Notes: a model not told the origin generated them from the sequence alone. Positions 9,797 to 16,985 are shown, counted from the first letter of the stretch. The stretch: 64,000 nucleotides of DNA from Marinobacter profundi (GCF_002744715.1 NZ_KZ319370.1:372001-436000); one strand, 5' to 3'. A program made the numbers and translations.

Positions 9797-10503
9797 CGGA
9801 TCACAACCGACCTTTCAGTGATGATGAACGCGCAGGTCTTTACCGTGCGATTTACGAACGCAGGGATGTCCGCTCCCAGTTCCGCCCTGATCCGATCCCC
9901 GCGGACGTTTTGGCCCGTTTACTTAGTGCTGCACACCACGCCCCCTCTGTCGGCTTTATGCAGCCCTGGGATTTTATCGTTATCGACAGTACCGAGGTGC
10001 GTCAGACGGTACTCGACATCTTTGAAGAAGAGAACCGCAAAGCGGCCGACAACTATAGTGGCGAGCGCAATACCCAGTACAAGAGCCTGAAGCTCCAAGG
10101 GATCCTCGACAGCCCGATTAACCTGTGCATCACCTGCGACCGCAGCCGCGGCGGCACCCACGTGCTAGGTCGCAATTCCATTGTCGAAACCGACCTGTTC
10201 AGCACCTGCCTGGCCGTGCAGAACCTGTGGCTGGCCGCCCGTGCCGAGGGTATTGGCGTAGGCTGGGTCAGCATCCTGAACCAGCAGAAGCTGGCCAAAA
10301 CCCTGGGCCTGCCCGAACAGGTGTATCCGCTGGCCTATCTGTGCCTGGGCTATGTCAGTGAATTCCTCGACCAGCCGGAACTGCAGGCAAGGGGCTGGCG
10401 TACACGGTTGCCGATCGAGAAGCTGGTGCACGGCAATGGCTGGGGGCAGCCACAGGCAAATCCCGAGCTGAAAGCAGCGTTAAAAAAGCAGGAGCGGAAC
10501 TGA
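9793..10503 (+). CDS. bluB: 5,6-dimethylbenzimidazole synthase BluB
   Basis: A 236-residue flavin nitroreductase-fold protein with the BluB hallmarks: [16 protein letters not shown] near the N-terminus, [19 protein letters not shown], and [10 protein letters not shown] followed by YLCLGYV. BluB cleaves reduced FMN to make the lower ligand of cobalamin, an oxygen-dependent step that points to an aerobe. It is coupled to cobQ by ATGA. Its stop is only 6 nt from the stop of the convergent integron integrase, so the integron abuts the end of this operon. Confidence 0.93.
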   Translation: MTDHNRPFSDDERAGLYRAIYERRDVRSQFRPDPIPADVLARLLSAAHHAPSVGFMQPWDFIVIDSTEVRQTVLDIFEEENRKAADNYSGERNTQYKSLKLQGILDSPINLCITCDRSRGGTHVLGRNSIVETDLFSTCLAVQNLWLAARAEGIGVGWVSILNQQKLAKTLGLPEQVYPLAYLCLGYVSEFLDQPELQARGWRTRLPIEKLVHGNGWGQPQANPELKAALKKQERN

Positions 10504-10509
10504 GAACCG

Positions 10510-11493
10510 TCAGGCATCCAGTGGGCTGCTGATACCCCGTTCGTGGGTGCCGACCACATGGGTGTAGATCTGGGTTGTCGAGATGTCATTGTGGCCCAGC
10601 AACTCCTGAATGCTGCGAATATCCGTGCCCCGCTTCAACAGGTTGGTCGCGAAACTGTGGCGGAAGGTGTGGCAACTGGCTTTCTTGCGAATGCCCGTCG
10701 TCCGGATGGCGTCATTCACTGCCCGGCGAACTTGCTGCTCACCGACATGATGCCGCCGTCTAACCCCTGAGCGGGGGTCAATAGAGAGGCGTGGCGCCGG
10801 GAAAACGTATTGCCAGGCCGGACTGCGCGCTGCCTTGGGGTACTTTTTGGCCAGCGCGCCAGGCATATAGACCTCGCCAAAACCATCCTCCAGATCCTGC
10901 CGGTGGAGCGCGAGCGCAAACTCCACCTGATTCTTCAGGCTTTCACCAATCGAGGCGGGCAGGATTGTACGACGCCATTTGTCGCCTTTCGTCTCCCGAA
11001 CGAACAGACACGGCTCCGAAAAGTCGACATCCTGAATCCGCAACCGTGCAGCCTCCATAACCCGTAAACCGGAGCCATACATCAGACTGGCCACCAGTCT
11101 GTGGGTACCCTGCATGTTCGACAGCACCGACATCGCCTCATCGTGCGTAAAGACCGTGGGAAGCTTGCGGCCGCGGGTGGTGTTGGTAAATTGCAGCTTG
11201 CCCAGCTCTTTGCCAAGAAACTGGTGGTACATAAAGACCACCACGTTGAGCGCCGTTTTCTGAGTGTTCACCGCCACACCGCGATTGTTCGCCAGATGAC
11301 TCAGCCAGGCGTTGACCTCCTCCGCTCCCATGGATTCCGGGTGTCGCTTGCCGTGGAACCGGATAAATTCCCGCACCCAGTTGCAGTAGGTTTTTTCAGT
11401 GCGATAGGCCAGGTGACGGGCGCGAATGAACGCCCGAAAACGATCCATAAACCGGACAGGGGTGGCAGGCAGTGGGACTGGAATATCATCCAT
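10510..11493 (-). CDS. intI: Integron integrase IntI (tyrosine recombinase)
   Basis: A 327-residue tyrosine recombinase with catalytic residues R144 ([15 protein letters not shown]), H275 and R278 ([13 protein letters not shown]), H301 ([10 protein letters not shown]) and Y310 (TQIYTHV). It also carries the extra IntI-specific segment [20 protein letters not shown] (213-232), absent from other tyrosine recombinases. I chose the ATG at 11493, which follows a GAGGA site; the in-frame ATG at 11526 lies inside the LexA box and is unlikely to be used. It points away from six attC-bearing cassettes, the usual integron geometry. Expected role: site-specific capture and shuffling of cassettes through attI and attC. 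No frameshift or lost catalytic residue is seen, so it appears functional. Confidence 0.95.
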   Translation of the reverse strand: MDDIPVPLPATPVRFMDRFRAFIRARHLAYRTEKTYCNWVREFIRFHGKRHPESMGAEEVNAWLSHLANNRGVAVNTQKTALNVVVFMYHQFLGKELGKLQFTNTTRGRKLPTVFTHDEAMSVLSNMQGTHRLVASLMYGSGLRVMEAARLRIQDVDFSEPCLFVRETKGDKWRRTILPASIGESLKNQVEFALALHRQDLEDGFGEVYMPGALAKKYPKAARSPAWQYVFPAPRLSIDPRSGVRRRHHVGEQQVRRAVNDAIRTTGIRKKASCHTFRHSFATNLLKRGTDIRSIQELLGHNDISTTQIYTHVVGTHERGISSPLDA

Positions 11494-11512
11494 GAATACG
11501 AGTCCTCGATAA

Positions 11513-11532
11513 TACTGTATGTGCATACAGTT
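11513..11532 (-). promoter_or_regulatory. LexA (SOS) box on the integrase promoter
   Basis: TACTGTATGTGCATACAGTT contains CTGTATGTGCATACAG (11515-11530), a perfect CTG-N10-CAG palindrome matching the gammaproteobacterial LexA consensus. It lies 20 nt upstream of the intI ATG and covers the putative -10 hexamer, so LexA would block integrase transcription until DNA damage. SOS control of intI is established for class 1 and Vibrio integrons; here it is inferred from sequence. Confidence 0.9.
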
Positions 11533-11557
11533 TATGTGCCGTGCACAGGGCTGGCAA
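11529..11557 (-). promoter_or_regulatory. Putative integrase promoter PintI
   Basis: On the minus strand TTGCCA (11557-11552) is followed after exactly 17 nt by TAAACT (11534-11529). The -10 overlaps the LexA box by four bases. Transcription from here would run into intI 36 nt downstream. The match is by eye, and the promoter is supported mainly by its spacing and the overlapping operator. Confidence 0.6.
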
Positions 11558-11717
11558 CTGGAAAAATGATCATTACGACCATGAACTGGGTGTGTTTTCG
11601 CGATTCCGTTGATTTTTTATTTAAATCAATATGGTGAATGGTGATTGCTGTGAGGGGATAGTGATCTTGGTGAATGTTTTTGTTTGTGGCGGTGGTCAGA
11701 AAGTTACGCGGAACTTA

Positions 11718-11746
11718 TTGACCTGACGGGAGTTTCTGCCTAGTTT
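11718..11746 (+). promoter_or_regulatory. Candidate cassette promoter Pc
   Basis: TTGACC (11718-11723) and TAGTTT (11741-11746) are separated by 17 nt and point toward the cassettes. An integron Pc is expected between intI and the first cassette, which is where this lies. The -10 is a weak match, so this is only a candidate. Confidence 0.4.
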
Positions 11747-11766
11747 TGGACGATTGTTGAATTGAG

Positions 11767-11838
11767 ATATGAGTCGTTGGGAAAGTGATCGTTGGGACTC
11801 ATATACAAATGTTAGAAGGCAAAGTCTGTCGTTAGAAA
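11767..11838 (+). other. Putative attI recombination region
   Basis: Between intI and the first cassette lies a perfect 9-bp inverted repeat, ATATGAGTC (11767-11775) and GACTCATAT (11796-11804), whose 20-nt loop contains two direct copies of GTTGGGA (11776 and 11791). Just after it are GTTAGAAGG (11811) and GTTAGAAAAGG (11831), both resembling the GTTRRRY core where cassettes join attI. The crossover is probably at one of the last two. The region 11558-11717 is A/T-rich and shows no gene. Confidence 0.5.
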
Positions 11839-11854
11839 AGGAGTGACGTTTCAG

Positions 11855-13471
11855 ATGTTAAAAGAGCTACTCGAAAAAGGATACTTTCCGGCAGAGCTGC
11901 CCGCACCCTTTACTACGCAGGAGTATGCGGCAGCAATATGCTCCAGCTCTTTGCCTAGTGGTCACCCATATGTTTATGGAAAAAAAGGTCCGAAATACAA
12001 TTCTAAAAGCGCTGTATTTAATTTGGCCAGACGAGGAAGGCTTCGAAGGGTTCTATCAGTACCTAATCCGATAAACTACTATCATGTGGCCAAATCGATA
12101 GCTGACAATTGGGTGGAAATAGAGACACATTACAAAAAGTCAGAGCAGTCTTTGAGTAGACCGGTGCCAGATACCTACCGTGCGCTGGGATGGGAAAAAG
12201 GCTTCTCTGAACTATCAAGTATAAAGCTGAGAACTCGCTCTGCGTCAAAATACATACTAAAAGCAGACATAAGTAATTTTTACCCCTCGATATATACACA
12301 TAGTATACCTTGGGCATTGCATAGCAAACCGGTTGCAAAAGGAGCCTTTGCCTTCTCGGCCAGTTTAGGTAATCAAATTGATGCGCACATTAGAAACTGC
12401 CAGGAAATGCAGACAAAAGGTGTTCCCATAGGCCCTGATGTTTCTTTTGTCATTGCAGAGATTGTCATGACGGCGATTGATGAGATTTTGGTTCCTGTAG
12501 TTGGCAAAAAATATCACAGATATATCGACGATTTTGAGTTTGGCTGTGCAACCTTGCAAGAAGCAGAAGCTACCTTAGCGAGGCTACAAGAGGCCCTAGA
12601 GCATTTTGAGTTAACTCTAAATTCATCAAAAACAAAAATTTTAGCATCTCCATGCTATATTGATCCGGTGTGGATTCACGATTTAAAAAATTATAAATTT
12701 AGGAATGGGAAAACCCAACAGAGAAACGATTTTTTGCATTACTTTGACTTGGTAATGGACTATCTACAAAAATATCCAGAAGAACCAATAGTAAAGTATG
12801 CAATATTAAGATCCGCATCTAAAATAATTCACGAGAGTAATTGGGGTTGTTATCAAAGTATTATTTTGCAGTGGTCAATCGCGGAGCCTGGCATACTCCC
12901 AATTGCCCTAGACTTCATTCGATTTTACGAGAAGCAAGGCTACGCAATTGACAGGGATGAGCTAAAAGAAACGTTGGAGTTTCTTATCTCCGAGCACTCA
13001 CCAATGGGCCACACTAGTGAAGTTTCGTATGCTGTTTTTGGCATGATACTTTTTGGCCTTAATTTCTCCGATGGTATTGTGGGAATTCTATCTGATATAG
13101 AAAATCCGTTTGTAGCGTTGCTCACATTAGATGCCCGGGATCAGGGGCTGATACCAAGTACTCACACGTTTAGCCTGTGGCAATCTCTGATGACACCCGC
13201 GGAGCTTAAGACATCAAATTGGCTTCTCGCCTATGAGGCCTTTATAAAAGGTTGGTTGCCCTCTGCTACTGGTGTTGACTATTTGAGTAAAGATGATGGA
13301 TTTAAATTTCTTCAAGCGGAGAACGTCCAATTCTATGATCCTCGAGCAATTTCAGATTACTCGCCGTCTGAAAAGTATTGGGCGCTAAAAGATATCACTC
13401 CAGAACAGCTGAAGTATATTTTTGAGGCTTCTAACAAATCGCTGCAGCCGACCTCGTACCTCGGCGGCTGA
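11855..13471 (+). CDS. Integron-cassette reverse transcriptase, Abi/UG (DRT-like) type
   Basis: A 538-residue protein with an N-terminal LLEKGYFPAELPAPFTT (5-21), a sequence I associate with defence-type (AbiA/UG-like) RTs. The polymerase motifs are: A, KADISNFYPSIY (136-147, D138); B, KGVPIGPDVS (188-197); C, YIDD (223-226). About 300 C-terminal residues follow with no domain I recognise. The ATG at 11855 follows AAAGGAG; the GTG at 11843 overlaps that site. Base composition is far more A/T-rich than the flanking cob genes, a sign of transfer. The C-terminal NKSLQPTS tail is encoded by the attC site, as is common for cassette genes. It lacks group II intron maturase features and no retron RNA is evident, so anti-phage defence is the favoured inference. 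Confidence 0.85.
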   Translation: MLKELLEKGYFPAELPAPFTTQEYAAAICSSSLPSGHPYVYGKKGPKYNSKSAVFNLARRGRLRRVLSVPNPINYYHVAKSIADNWVEIETHYKKSEQSLSRPVPDTYRALGWEKGFSELSSIKLRTRSASKYILKADISNFYPSIYTHSIPWALHSKPVAKGAFAFSASLGNQIDAHIRNCQEMQTKGVPIGPDVSFVIAEIVMTAIDEILVPVVGKKYHRYIDDFEFGCATLQEAEATLARLQEALEHFELTLNSSKTKILASPCYIDPVWIHDLKNYKFRNGKTQQRNDFLHYFDLVMDYLQKYPEEPIVKYAILRSASKIIHESNWGCYQSIILQWSIAEPGILPIALDFIRFYEKQGYAIDRDELKETLEFLISEHSPMGHTSEVSYAVFGMILFGLNFSDGIVGILSDIENPFVALLTLDARDQGLIPSTHTFSLWQSLMTPAELKTSNWLLAYEAFIKGWLPSATGVDYLSKDDGFKFLQAENVQFYDPRAISDYSPSEKYWALKDITPEQLKYIFEASNKSLQPTSYLGG

Positions 13472-13485
13472 GCTTTGCGTTAAAG
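13429..13485 (+). other. attC site 1
   Basis: The left end TTCTAACAAATCGCTGCAGCCG pairs imperfectly with the right end CGGCTGAGCTTTGCGTTAAAG: TAAC at the left edge matches GTTA at the right, and GCT-CAGCCG pairs with one unpaired base, the extrahelical base typical of attC. The right core is GTTAAAG at 13479-13485. It overlaps the 3' end of the RT gene, whose stop is at 13469-13471. Confidence 0.85.
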
Positions 13486-13502
13486 GCTAAAGGGAGTTCC
13501 CG

Positions 13503-13775
13503 GTGAACAAGGAAGATCTTTCTCCAGAAGACCAAGCCTACTACAAGCGTTTTGAGCTTAAGCCGTTACGAGTATTGCTGTATTTGCTGGCAGTGGTTTA
13601 CTTGGTGTTTGTTTATGCGGTTGGTGGCGCCCAGTTCAGCGGAGGCTTTTTCAGCGGCGTGGTCGGAACCTTTGTTCTGATTCAGGGCATCGATCTCTCT
13701 CAAAGACGACTGATCGTCATTGGCGGGTTCCTGACAGTTGTGAGCGTCTTTCAGACAATATCGTCGGTGTTTTAG
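13503..13775 (+). CDS. Small integral membrane protein of integron cassette 2
   Basis: A 90-residue product with a charged N-terminus (NKEDLSPEDQAYYKRFELKP) and then two or three hydrophobic helices (about 22-40, 45-62 and 68-88) separated by a short SQRR turn. The GTG start at 13503 follows AAAGGGAG at 13489-13496. It is enclosed by attC1 and attC2, so it is a complete single-gene cassette. I recognise no family. Cassettes encoding short membrane proteins are common in chromosomal integrons, and a role cannot be assigned. Confidence 0.7.
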   Translation: MNKEDLSPEDQAYYKRFELKPLRVLLYLLAVVYLVFVYAVGGAQFSGGFFSGVVGTFVLIQGIDLSQRRLIVIGGFLTVVSVFQTISSVF

Positions 13776-13802
13776 TGGCTACCGAGCGCTTACTGCAAAA
13801 GC

Positions 13803-13901
13803 CTTTAACAAATAGTTGTAGTACGTTTCGGGCCTGGCGGCCCTACACCGGACGCCCATTTCGCTGCGCTACATGGACGCCGCTAAACAAGGGCGTTATG
13901 C
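13803..13901 (+). other. attC site 2
   Basis: It runs from CTTTAAC (13803-13809) to the core GTTATGC (13895-13901). The outer arms AACAAATAGTTG and CCGCTAAACAAGGGCGTT pair partly, and the centre holds a GGGCC...GGCCC hairpin. At about 99 bp it is the longest attC of the array. Confidence 0.75.
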
Positions 13902-14530
13902 CAAAAAATAAGATGACGAATTTTGATAGAGAGATTGAACGCTTTAAAGAGTGGGCGGTAGGTCGTGAGAGTACCTATGGTGAATGGGAGTGTGATTACG
14001 AAAATTGGCACGATTTATGGGAAGCCTCTGAAGAAACAATGAGGCGTTATGAAAATGAGTCACCAAGTGATGAAGCTAGCTCTAAATTGCTCTATGTGAT
14101 TGCTAGGGATAATGAACTTGAGCGACTCAGGAATACGTTAGTGGAGTATCCGGGGTTGCTACGGCACCTTGCATCCATTGCACACAGTTGCCCTGAACCT
14201 GATGCGAAATGGCAAATTGCCGTTTCTATCGCTGATGCTCAACTTCCTGAGGCAGCAGATCTAATTCGCCCCTTTCTTACTGATAGCAGTGAGTACGTGC
14301 GTCGTCGAAGCTTATTGGCAATCGCACCTTTTTCTCCATCAGAGGCGGAGGAGATCGCAAAGGATTGGATGACGGAAGAGTATGAGTATTCAAGAATTGC
14401 GGGCTTGCACGTTCTGAATATTGTGAATTCAGAAGAGTTACCACTTTACTTAAAAAGGCATGAAAAGGACTGCAGCCAGCATGTTCGTTCAAACGTTGAC
14501 GAGATCCGAAGGCAACGAATCAAGGCATAA
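13898..14530 (+). CDS. HEAT-like repeat protein of integron cassette 3
   Basis: A predicted 210-residue soluble protein. The first half is rich in Trp, Glu and Arg (FKEWAVGRESTYGEWECDYENWHDLWEAS). The second half shows paired helices typical of HEAT-like repeats (ADLIRPFLTDSSEYVRRRSLLAIAPF, then DWMTEEYEYSRIAGLHVLNIV). The ATG at 13898 lies in the core of attC2 with AAGGG just ahead; ATG at 13913 is an alternative. The frame extends upstream to 13775, but that part is attC2 and is not coding. The function is unknown; HEAT proteins usually act as protein-binding scaffolds. The gene is A/T-rich relative to the chromosome. Confidence 0.7.
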   Translation: MPKNKMTNFDREIERFKEWAVGRESTYGEWECDYENWHDLWEASEETMRRYENESPSDEASSKLLYVIARDNELERLRNTLVEYPGLLRHLASIAHSCPEPDAKWQIAVSIADAQLPEAADLIRPFLTDSSEYVRRRSLLAIAPFSPSEAEEIAKDWMTEEYEYSRIAGLHVLNIVNSEELPLYLKRHEKDCSQHVRSNVDEIRRQRIKA

Positions 14531-14602
14531 CCAGGGGCTGCAGCGGACCGCTTTTCCGGCGCGGTGCGCCTCCAAATCGGCCGCTGAGCCCAGGCGTTAT
14601 AA
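14525..14602 (+). other. attC site 3
   Basis: GCATAACCAGGGGCTGCAGCGG at the left pairs with CCGCTGAGCCCAGGCGTTATAA at the right (outer TAAC/GTTA; inner GGGGCT-CAGCGG against CCGCTGAGCCC), leaving one extrahelical base. The core is GTTATAA at 14596-14602. It overlaps the stop codon of the HEAT gene. Confidence 0.88.
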
Positions 14603-14616
14603 ATCAAGGAGGAAAT

Positions 14617-15276
14617 TTGCGCGATTTTCGTCTTAGCTTAGTAGTTTTCACCATTCTGCTTTTTGCTGTTGGGGGAGCTTACATTTTGACCATGCTGAGT
14701 AATGGTCATGCAACCCTCAGTCCTAGCAATCAAGATTGGGCGAGTTTTGGCGCGTACTTTGGCGGCGTGCTAGCACCTGCAGCATCCTTGCTTGCGGGTT
14801 ACCTTGTTTACAAGAGCTTTAGGTCAAACACCTACCAACAAAAGTTGTTGGTTATCCGAGAAGCTCTAGGCCGGTTGGATCAGCGGCTCGAACATAATCT
14901 GGATGCTCCTTTCAATAACGACTGTTTCGGAGAAAAATATCGCGGGTTATCTGTCAGACAGTTGGTTTATTCAGTATCGAATGAGGAACTGGAGTCCAAT
15001 GAAACATTTGATAGCGCACTGCTCTCGCTTTTGCACAACATATCGATTCTTTCACATTCGATTTTGGTCTATCTAAAACTACTCGAAAAATTCCCAACGG
15101 ATGAAACAGACACGAACTGGCTAAGAAATCTCGAACATCACTATTGGATAGATAAGTATTCGCCAATCTGTCGAAGAATCAAGAAGATAGTCGGTAGGGG
15201 CGCGATGGAAGAGAAAATCAAGAGTCACCACCTGGAAAGCTTTCGAGTTATCTTCAACGGTGGCTATGATTTATAA
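14617..15276 (+). CDS. Two-helix membrane protein of integron cassette 4, AbiC-like layout
   Basis: A 219-residue protein that starts with TTG at 14617 behind a strong AAGGAGG. The N-terminus has one helix (about 6-26) and a second hydrophobic segment beginning DWASFGAYFGGVLAPAASLLAGYLVY (about 40-65). This resembles the WxxFGDYxGGxLNP membrane motif of putative phage-abortive (putAbiC/AbiC) proteins. The remaining 150 residues are predicted cytosolic and helical, containing LDQRLEHNLDAPF and a Trp/Asn-rich segment. The match is to layout and one motif only, so an abortive-infection role is a hypothesis. It fits the RT and toxin-antitoxin neighbours. Confidence 0.65.
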   Translation: MRDFRLSLVVFTILLFAVGGAYILTMLSNGHATLSPSNQDWASFGAYFGGVLAPAASLLAGYLVYKSFRSNTYQQKLLVIREALGRLDQRLEHNLDAPFNNDCFGEKYRGLSVRQLVYSVSNEELESNETFDSALLSLLHNISILSHSILVYLKLLEKFPTDETDTNWLRNLEHHYWIDKYSPICRRIKKIVGRGAMEEKIKSHHLESFRVIFNGGYDL

Positions 15277-15354
15277 CCAGTGCAGGCACGGCGACGCCCA
15301 CTACATTGCGCCTTCGGCTCCATTTCGTAGGCGCGCATGCTGCAAACGTTATGC
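15271..15354 (+). other. attC site 4
   Basis: It runs from TTATAACCAGTGCAGGCACGG (from 15271) to CATGCTGCAAACGTTATGC (core GTTATGC at 15348-15354). TAAC..TGCAG..C at the left pairs with the right arm. The centre carries GCGCCTTCGGC. It overlaps the end of the preceding gene. Confidence 0.8.
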
Positions 15355-15366
15355 AATGCGTTCGTC

Positions 15367-15394
15367 TTGACGTACGTACCCAAAAGCGTACACT
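15367..15394 (+). promoter_or_regulatory. Promoter of the cassette toxin-antitoxin operon
   Basis: TTGACG (15367-15372) and TACACT (15389-15394) with a 16-nt spacer lie between attC4 and the antitoxin start. Toxin-antitoxin cassettes in chromosomal integrons usually carry their own promoter, and this fits. An A/T-rich stretch follows, then the AAGAGG ribosome-binding site. Confidence 0.6.
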
Positions 15395-15426
15395 TGATTA
15401 AAATTTAAACACGCAAGAGGTGCGTC

Positions 15427-15669
15427 ATGACCGGAATCACAGCAACTGAGGCGCGCAGCAACCTTTATCGGTTGATTGATGAAACTGCCGAGTCCCACCA
15501 GCCAATCGTCATTATGGGTAAGCGGAACAAGGCCGTTTTGGTGTCCGAGGAAGACTGGTCAGCCATTCAGGAAACACTTTATCTCCTTTCCGTACCTGGT
15601 ATGCGGGAGTCTATTCGTGAGGGAATGGATACCCCTGTGGATGAATGTGACGAGGAGCTGGACTGGTGA
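15427..15669 (+). CDS. Antitoxin, YefM/Phd (RelB-type) family
   Basis: An 80-residue protein with the Phd/YefM N-terminal DNA-binding segment ITATEARSNLYRLIDETAESHQP, then IVIMGKRNKAVLVSEEDW, and an acidic disordered tail (MDTPVDECDEELDW) that should wrap the toxin. The ATG follows GCAAGAGG. It overlaps the next gene by 4 nt as GTGA, the normal antitoxin-first order. The partner is a YoeB/RelE-type RNase. The pair forms one integron cassette with its own promoter, and such cassettes are thought to stabilise the array. Confidence 0.9.
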   Translation: MTGITATEARSNLYRLIDETAESHQPIVIMGKRNKAVLVSEEDWSAIQETLYLLSVPGMRESIREGMDTPVDECDEELDW

Positions 15670-15929
15670 CATGGAAGTTGGTTTACACCAAGCAAGCCCA
15701 GAAAGATGCAAAGAAGTTGGCCTCCAGTGGCCTCAAACCGAAAGCCCAGGAACTGTTAGCGCTGATAGCGGAAGATCCATACTGCAAGCCGCTTCCGTTT
15801 GAGAAGCTCATTGGTGACCTTGCGGGGGCGTATTCGCGCCGCATCAATATTCAGCATCGTCTGGTTTACCAAGTGCTGGAAGACGAGTGGGTGGTGAAAG
15901 TTCTCAGGCTCTGGAGCCACTACGAGTAA
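15666..15929 (+). CDS. Toxin, YoeB/Txe (RelE-superfamily) mRNA interferase
   Basis: An 87-residue protein: TWKLVYTKQAQKDAKKLASSGLK at the N-terminus, then EKLIGDLAGAYSRRINIQHRLVYQVLEDE and the C-terminal VLRLWSHYE. The basic helix, the paired Arg (SRRI) and the C-terminal His-Tyr are the YoeB-type RNase features. It should cut ribosome-bound mRNA when freed from the antitoxin. The GTG start overlaps the antitoxin stop. The gene ends just before attC5. Confidence 0.9.
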   Translation: MTWKLVYTKQAQKDAKKLASSGLKPKAQELLALIAEDPYCKPLPFEKLIGDLAGAYSRRINIQHRLVYQVLEDEWVVKVLRLWSHYE

Positions 15930-15930
15930 T

Positions 15931-16008
15931 GCATAACCAGCCGCTGTTGCCGGACAATTTTTCCACCGCTTCGCGGCTCCAAAATTGCCGCAAAGCTTCG
16001 CGTTGGGC
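15931..16008 (+). other. attC site 5
   Basis: It runs from GCATAACCAGCCGCTGTTGCCGG (from 15931) to TTGCCGCAAAGCTTCGCGTTGGGC, ending with GTTGGGC (16002-16008), an exact GTTRRRY core. A GGACAATTTT...AAAATTGCC inner stem and a central hairpin are visible. Confidence 0.85.
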
Positions 16009-16026
16009 ACCGCAAGAGGATGCGTC

Positions 16027-16740
16027 TTGGGCAGTAAACATATTAGCTTAATTCAGCGGTTACAGGCTCCTGACCGACCAAAGAAAAGCAGCGGCTATTC
16101 CGGCCCACGAGTTGCGGTGATTTACGGCTTCATGGCCCGACAATTAATGCAGCGCCACTTGCTGCATTACCTTAGAAGTAGGGGCCTGTCAGACGTCACG
16201 ATGTACGGTCATCTGCACTCGGTTGATTCGATATCAGATGACTTACAGGCAGTAAGCAGCGAGGGGCGGAGTCTCGTAATTCTCGGCTATAGTCAAGGCG
16301 GGTTCCAAGCTGTCAAGGTTGCACGTGAGCTTGAGCGGCGAGGTGTGGCTGTTGCCCTGCTCGTCAGCATCGCCGCAGGAGGGTTGGGGCGCGTATTTCC
16401 AGGACGGTGGGGTTTCGATCCTCGCACCGTACCGACAAATGTCGATGTGTGCCTTAATTTCTTCTCGAAGGGTGATCTGCTTGGGTGCGACCGAAGGCAC
16501 CAAATGAACGAGGCTGTTGGGAGCAGAGCCTCGCAACGGGTCGAAAACCACATGTTTCATGCGCACGAGGGCGTAAGTCATATTGATCTGGTGAGGTGCT
16601 ATCCAGAAAATGAGATCAAACCTGCTGTGCGAACACATGTAATTGAAAGGATCATGACGGAGCTTGGCGGGCTCAAAGGGTCCGGCGCCCAACCAGGCGC
16701 TCAAGCGGACAGTCCCGCCTTCTGCCGGCCTACCACTTAG
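16027..16740 (+). CDS. Alpha/beta hydrolase of integron cassette 6
   Basis: A predicted 237-residue protein with an alpha/beta-hydrolase nucleophile elbow GYSQG (S89, 87-91), an upstream VIYGF oxyanion-type strand-turn (31-35), candidate acid D150 (NFFSKGD) and catalytic His H185 (EGVSHIDLVRCYP). The TTG start at 16027 follows GCAAGAGGATGCGTC. Almost the same leader precedes the antitoxin ATG of cassette 5, which supports this start over the TTG at 15985 inside attC5. The C-terminal 20 residues run into the last attC. A lipase, thioesterase or similar role is likely; the substrate is unknown and no secretion signal is seen. Confidence 0.72.
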   Translation: MGSKHISLIQRLQAPDRPKKSSGYSGPRVAVIYGFMARQLMQRHLLHYLRSRGLSDVTMYGHLHSVDSISDDLQAVSSEGRSLVILGYSQGGFQAVKVARELERRGVAVALLVSIAAGGLGRVFPGRWGFDPRTVPTNVDVCLNFFSKGDLLGCDRRHQMNEAVGSRASQRVENHMFHAHEGVSHIDLVRCYPENEIKPAVRTHVIERIMTELGGLKGSGAQPGAQADSPAFCRPTT

Positions 16741-16752
16741 CTTCGCATTATG
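16687..16752 (+). other. Degenerate attC site 6 (array end)
   Basis: GCCCAACCAGGCGCTCAAGCGGAC at the left fits RYYYAAC and the inner arm of attC. The right arm CCACTTAGCTTCGCATTATG pairs only partly, and its core reads CATTATG instead of GTTATGC. This suggests decay of the terminal site. No attC is visible downstream, so the array appears to end here. Confidence 0.55.
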
Positions 16753-16985
16753 TGGGGCAAAGACGTGGAAAACTCCAGTACGCTGAAACGGGCACAGATC
16801 AGACCCTCCGCTTCTGATGATAAGCAGCGGTTTTCGACCAACCCGGACTCACGTTGCTCAGTGCTTGCTGAATTGTTTCCATTAAGGTTTCTGACTTTCT
16901 ACCGGAGCTTATGCATTAGCCAGTGATCGTGTGCCCAAAAAGAATCGTATGCTCGATTGTGTGTCTAAGCTCGAGCGTAAATGAA

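Noticed and set aside
11101..11637. A plus-strand frame across intI and the intI promoter
   Set aside because: It overlaps the integrase and the LexA box and ends in the attI region, with no sensible protein.
11640..11860. Retron-type structured RNA (msr/msd) upstream of the RT
   Set aside because: No matching inverted a1/a2 repeats or branching G flank the RT start; the hairpin at 11767-11804 contains attI-like GTT repeats instead.
13775..13897. N-terminal extension of the HEAT-like cassette protein
   Set aside because: The extension would be translated from attC2 sequence. The ATG at 13898 or 13913 gives a start just after the recombination core.
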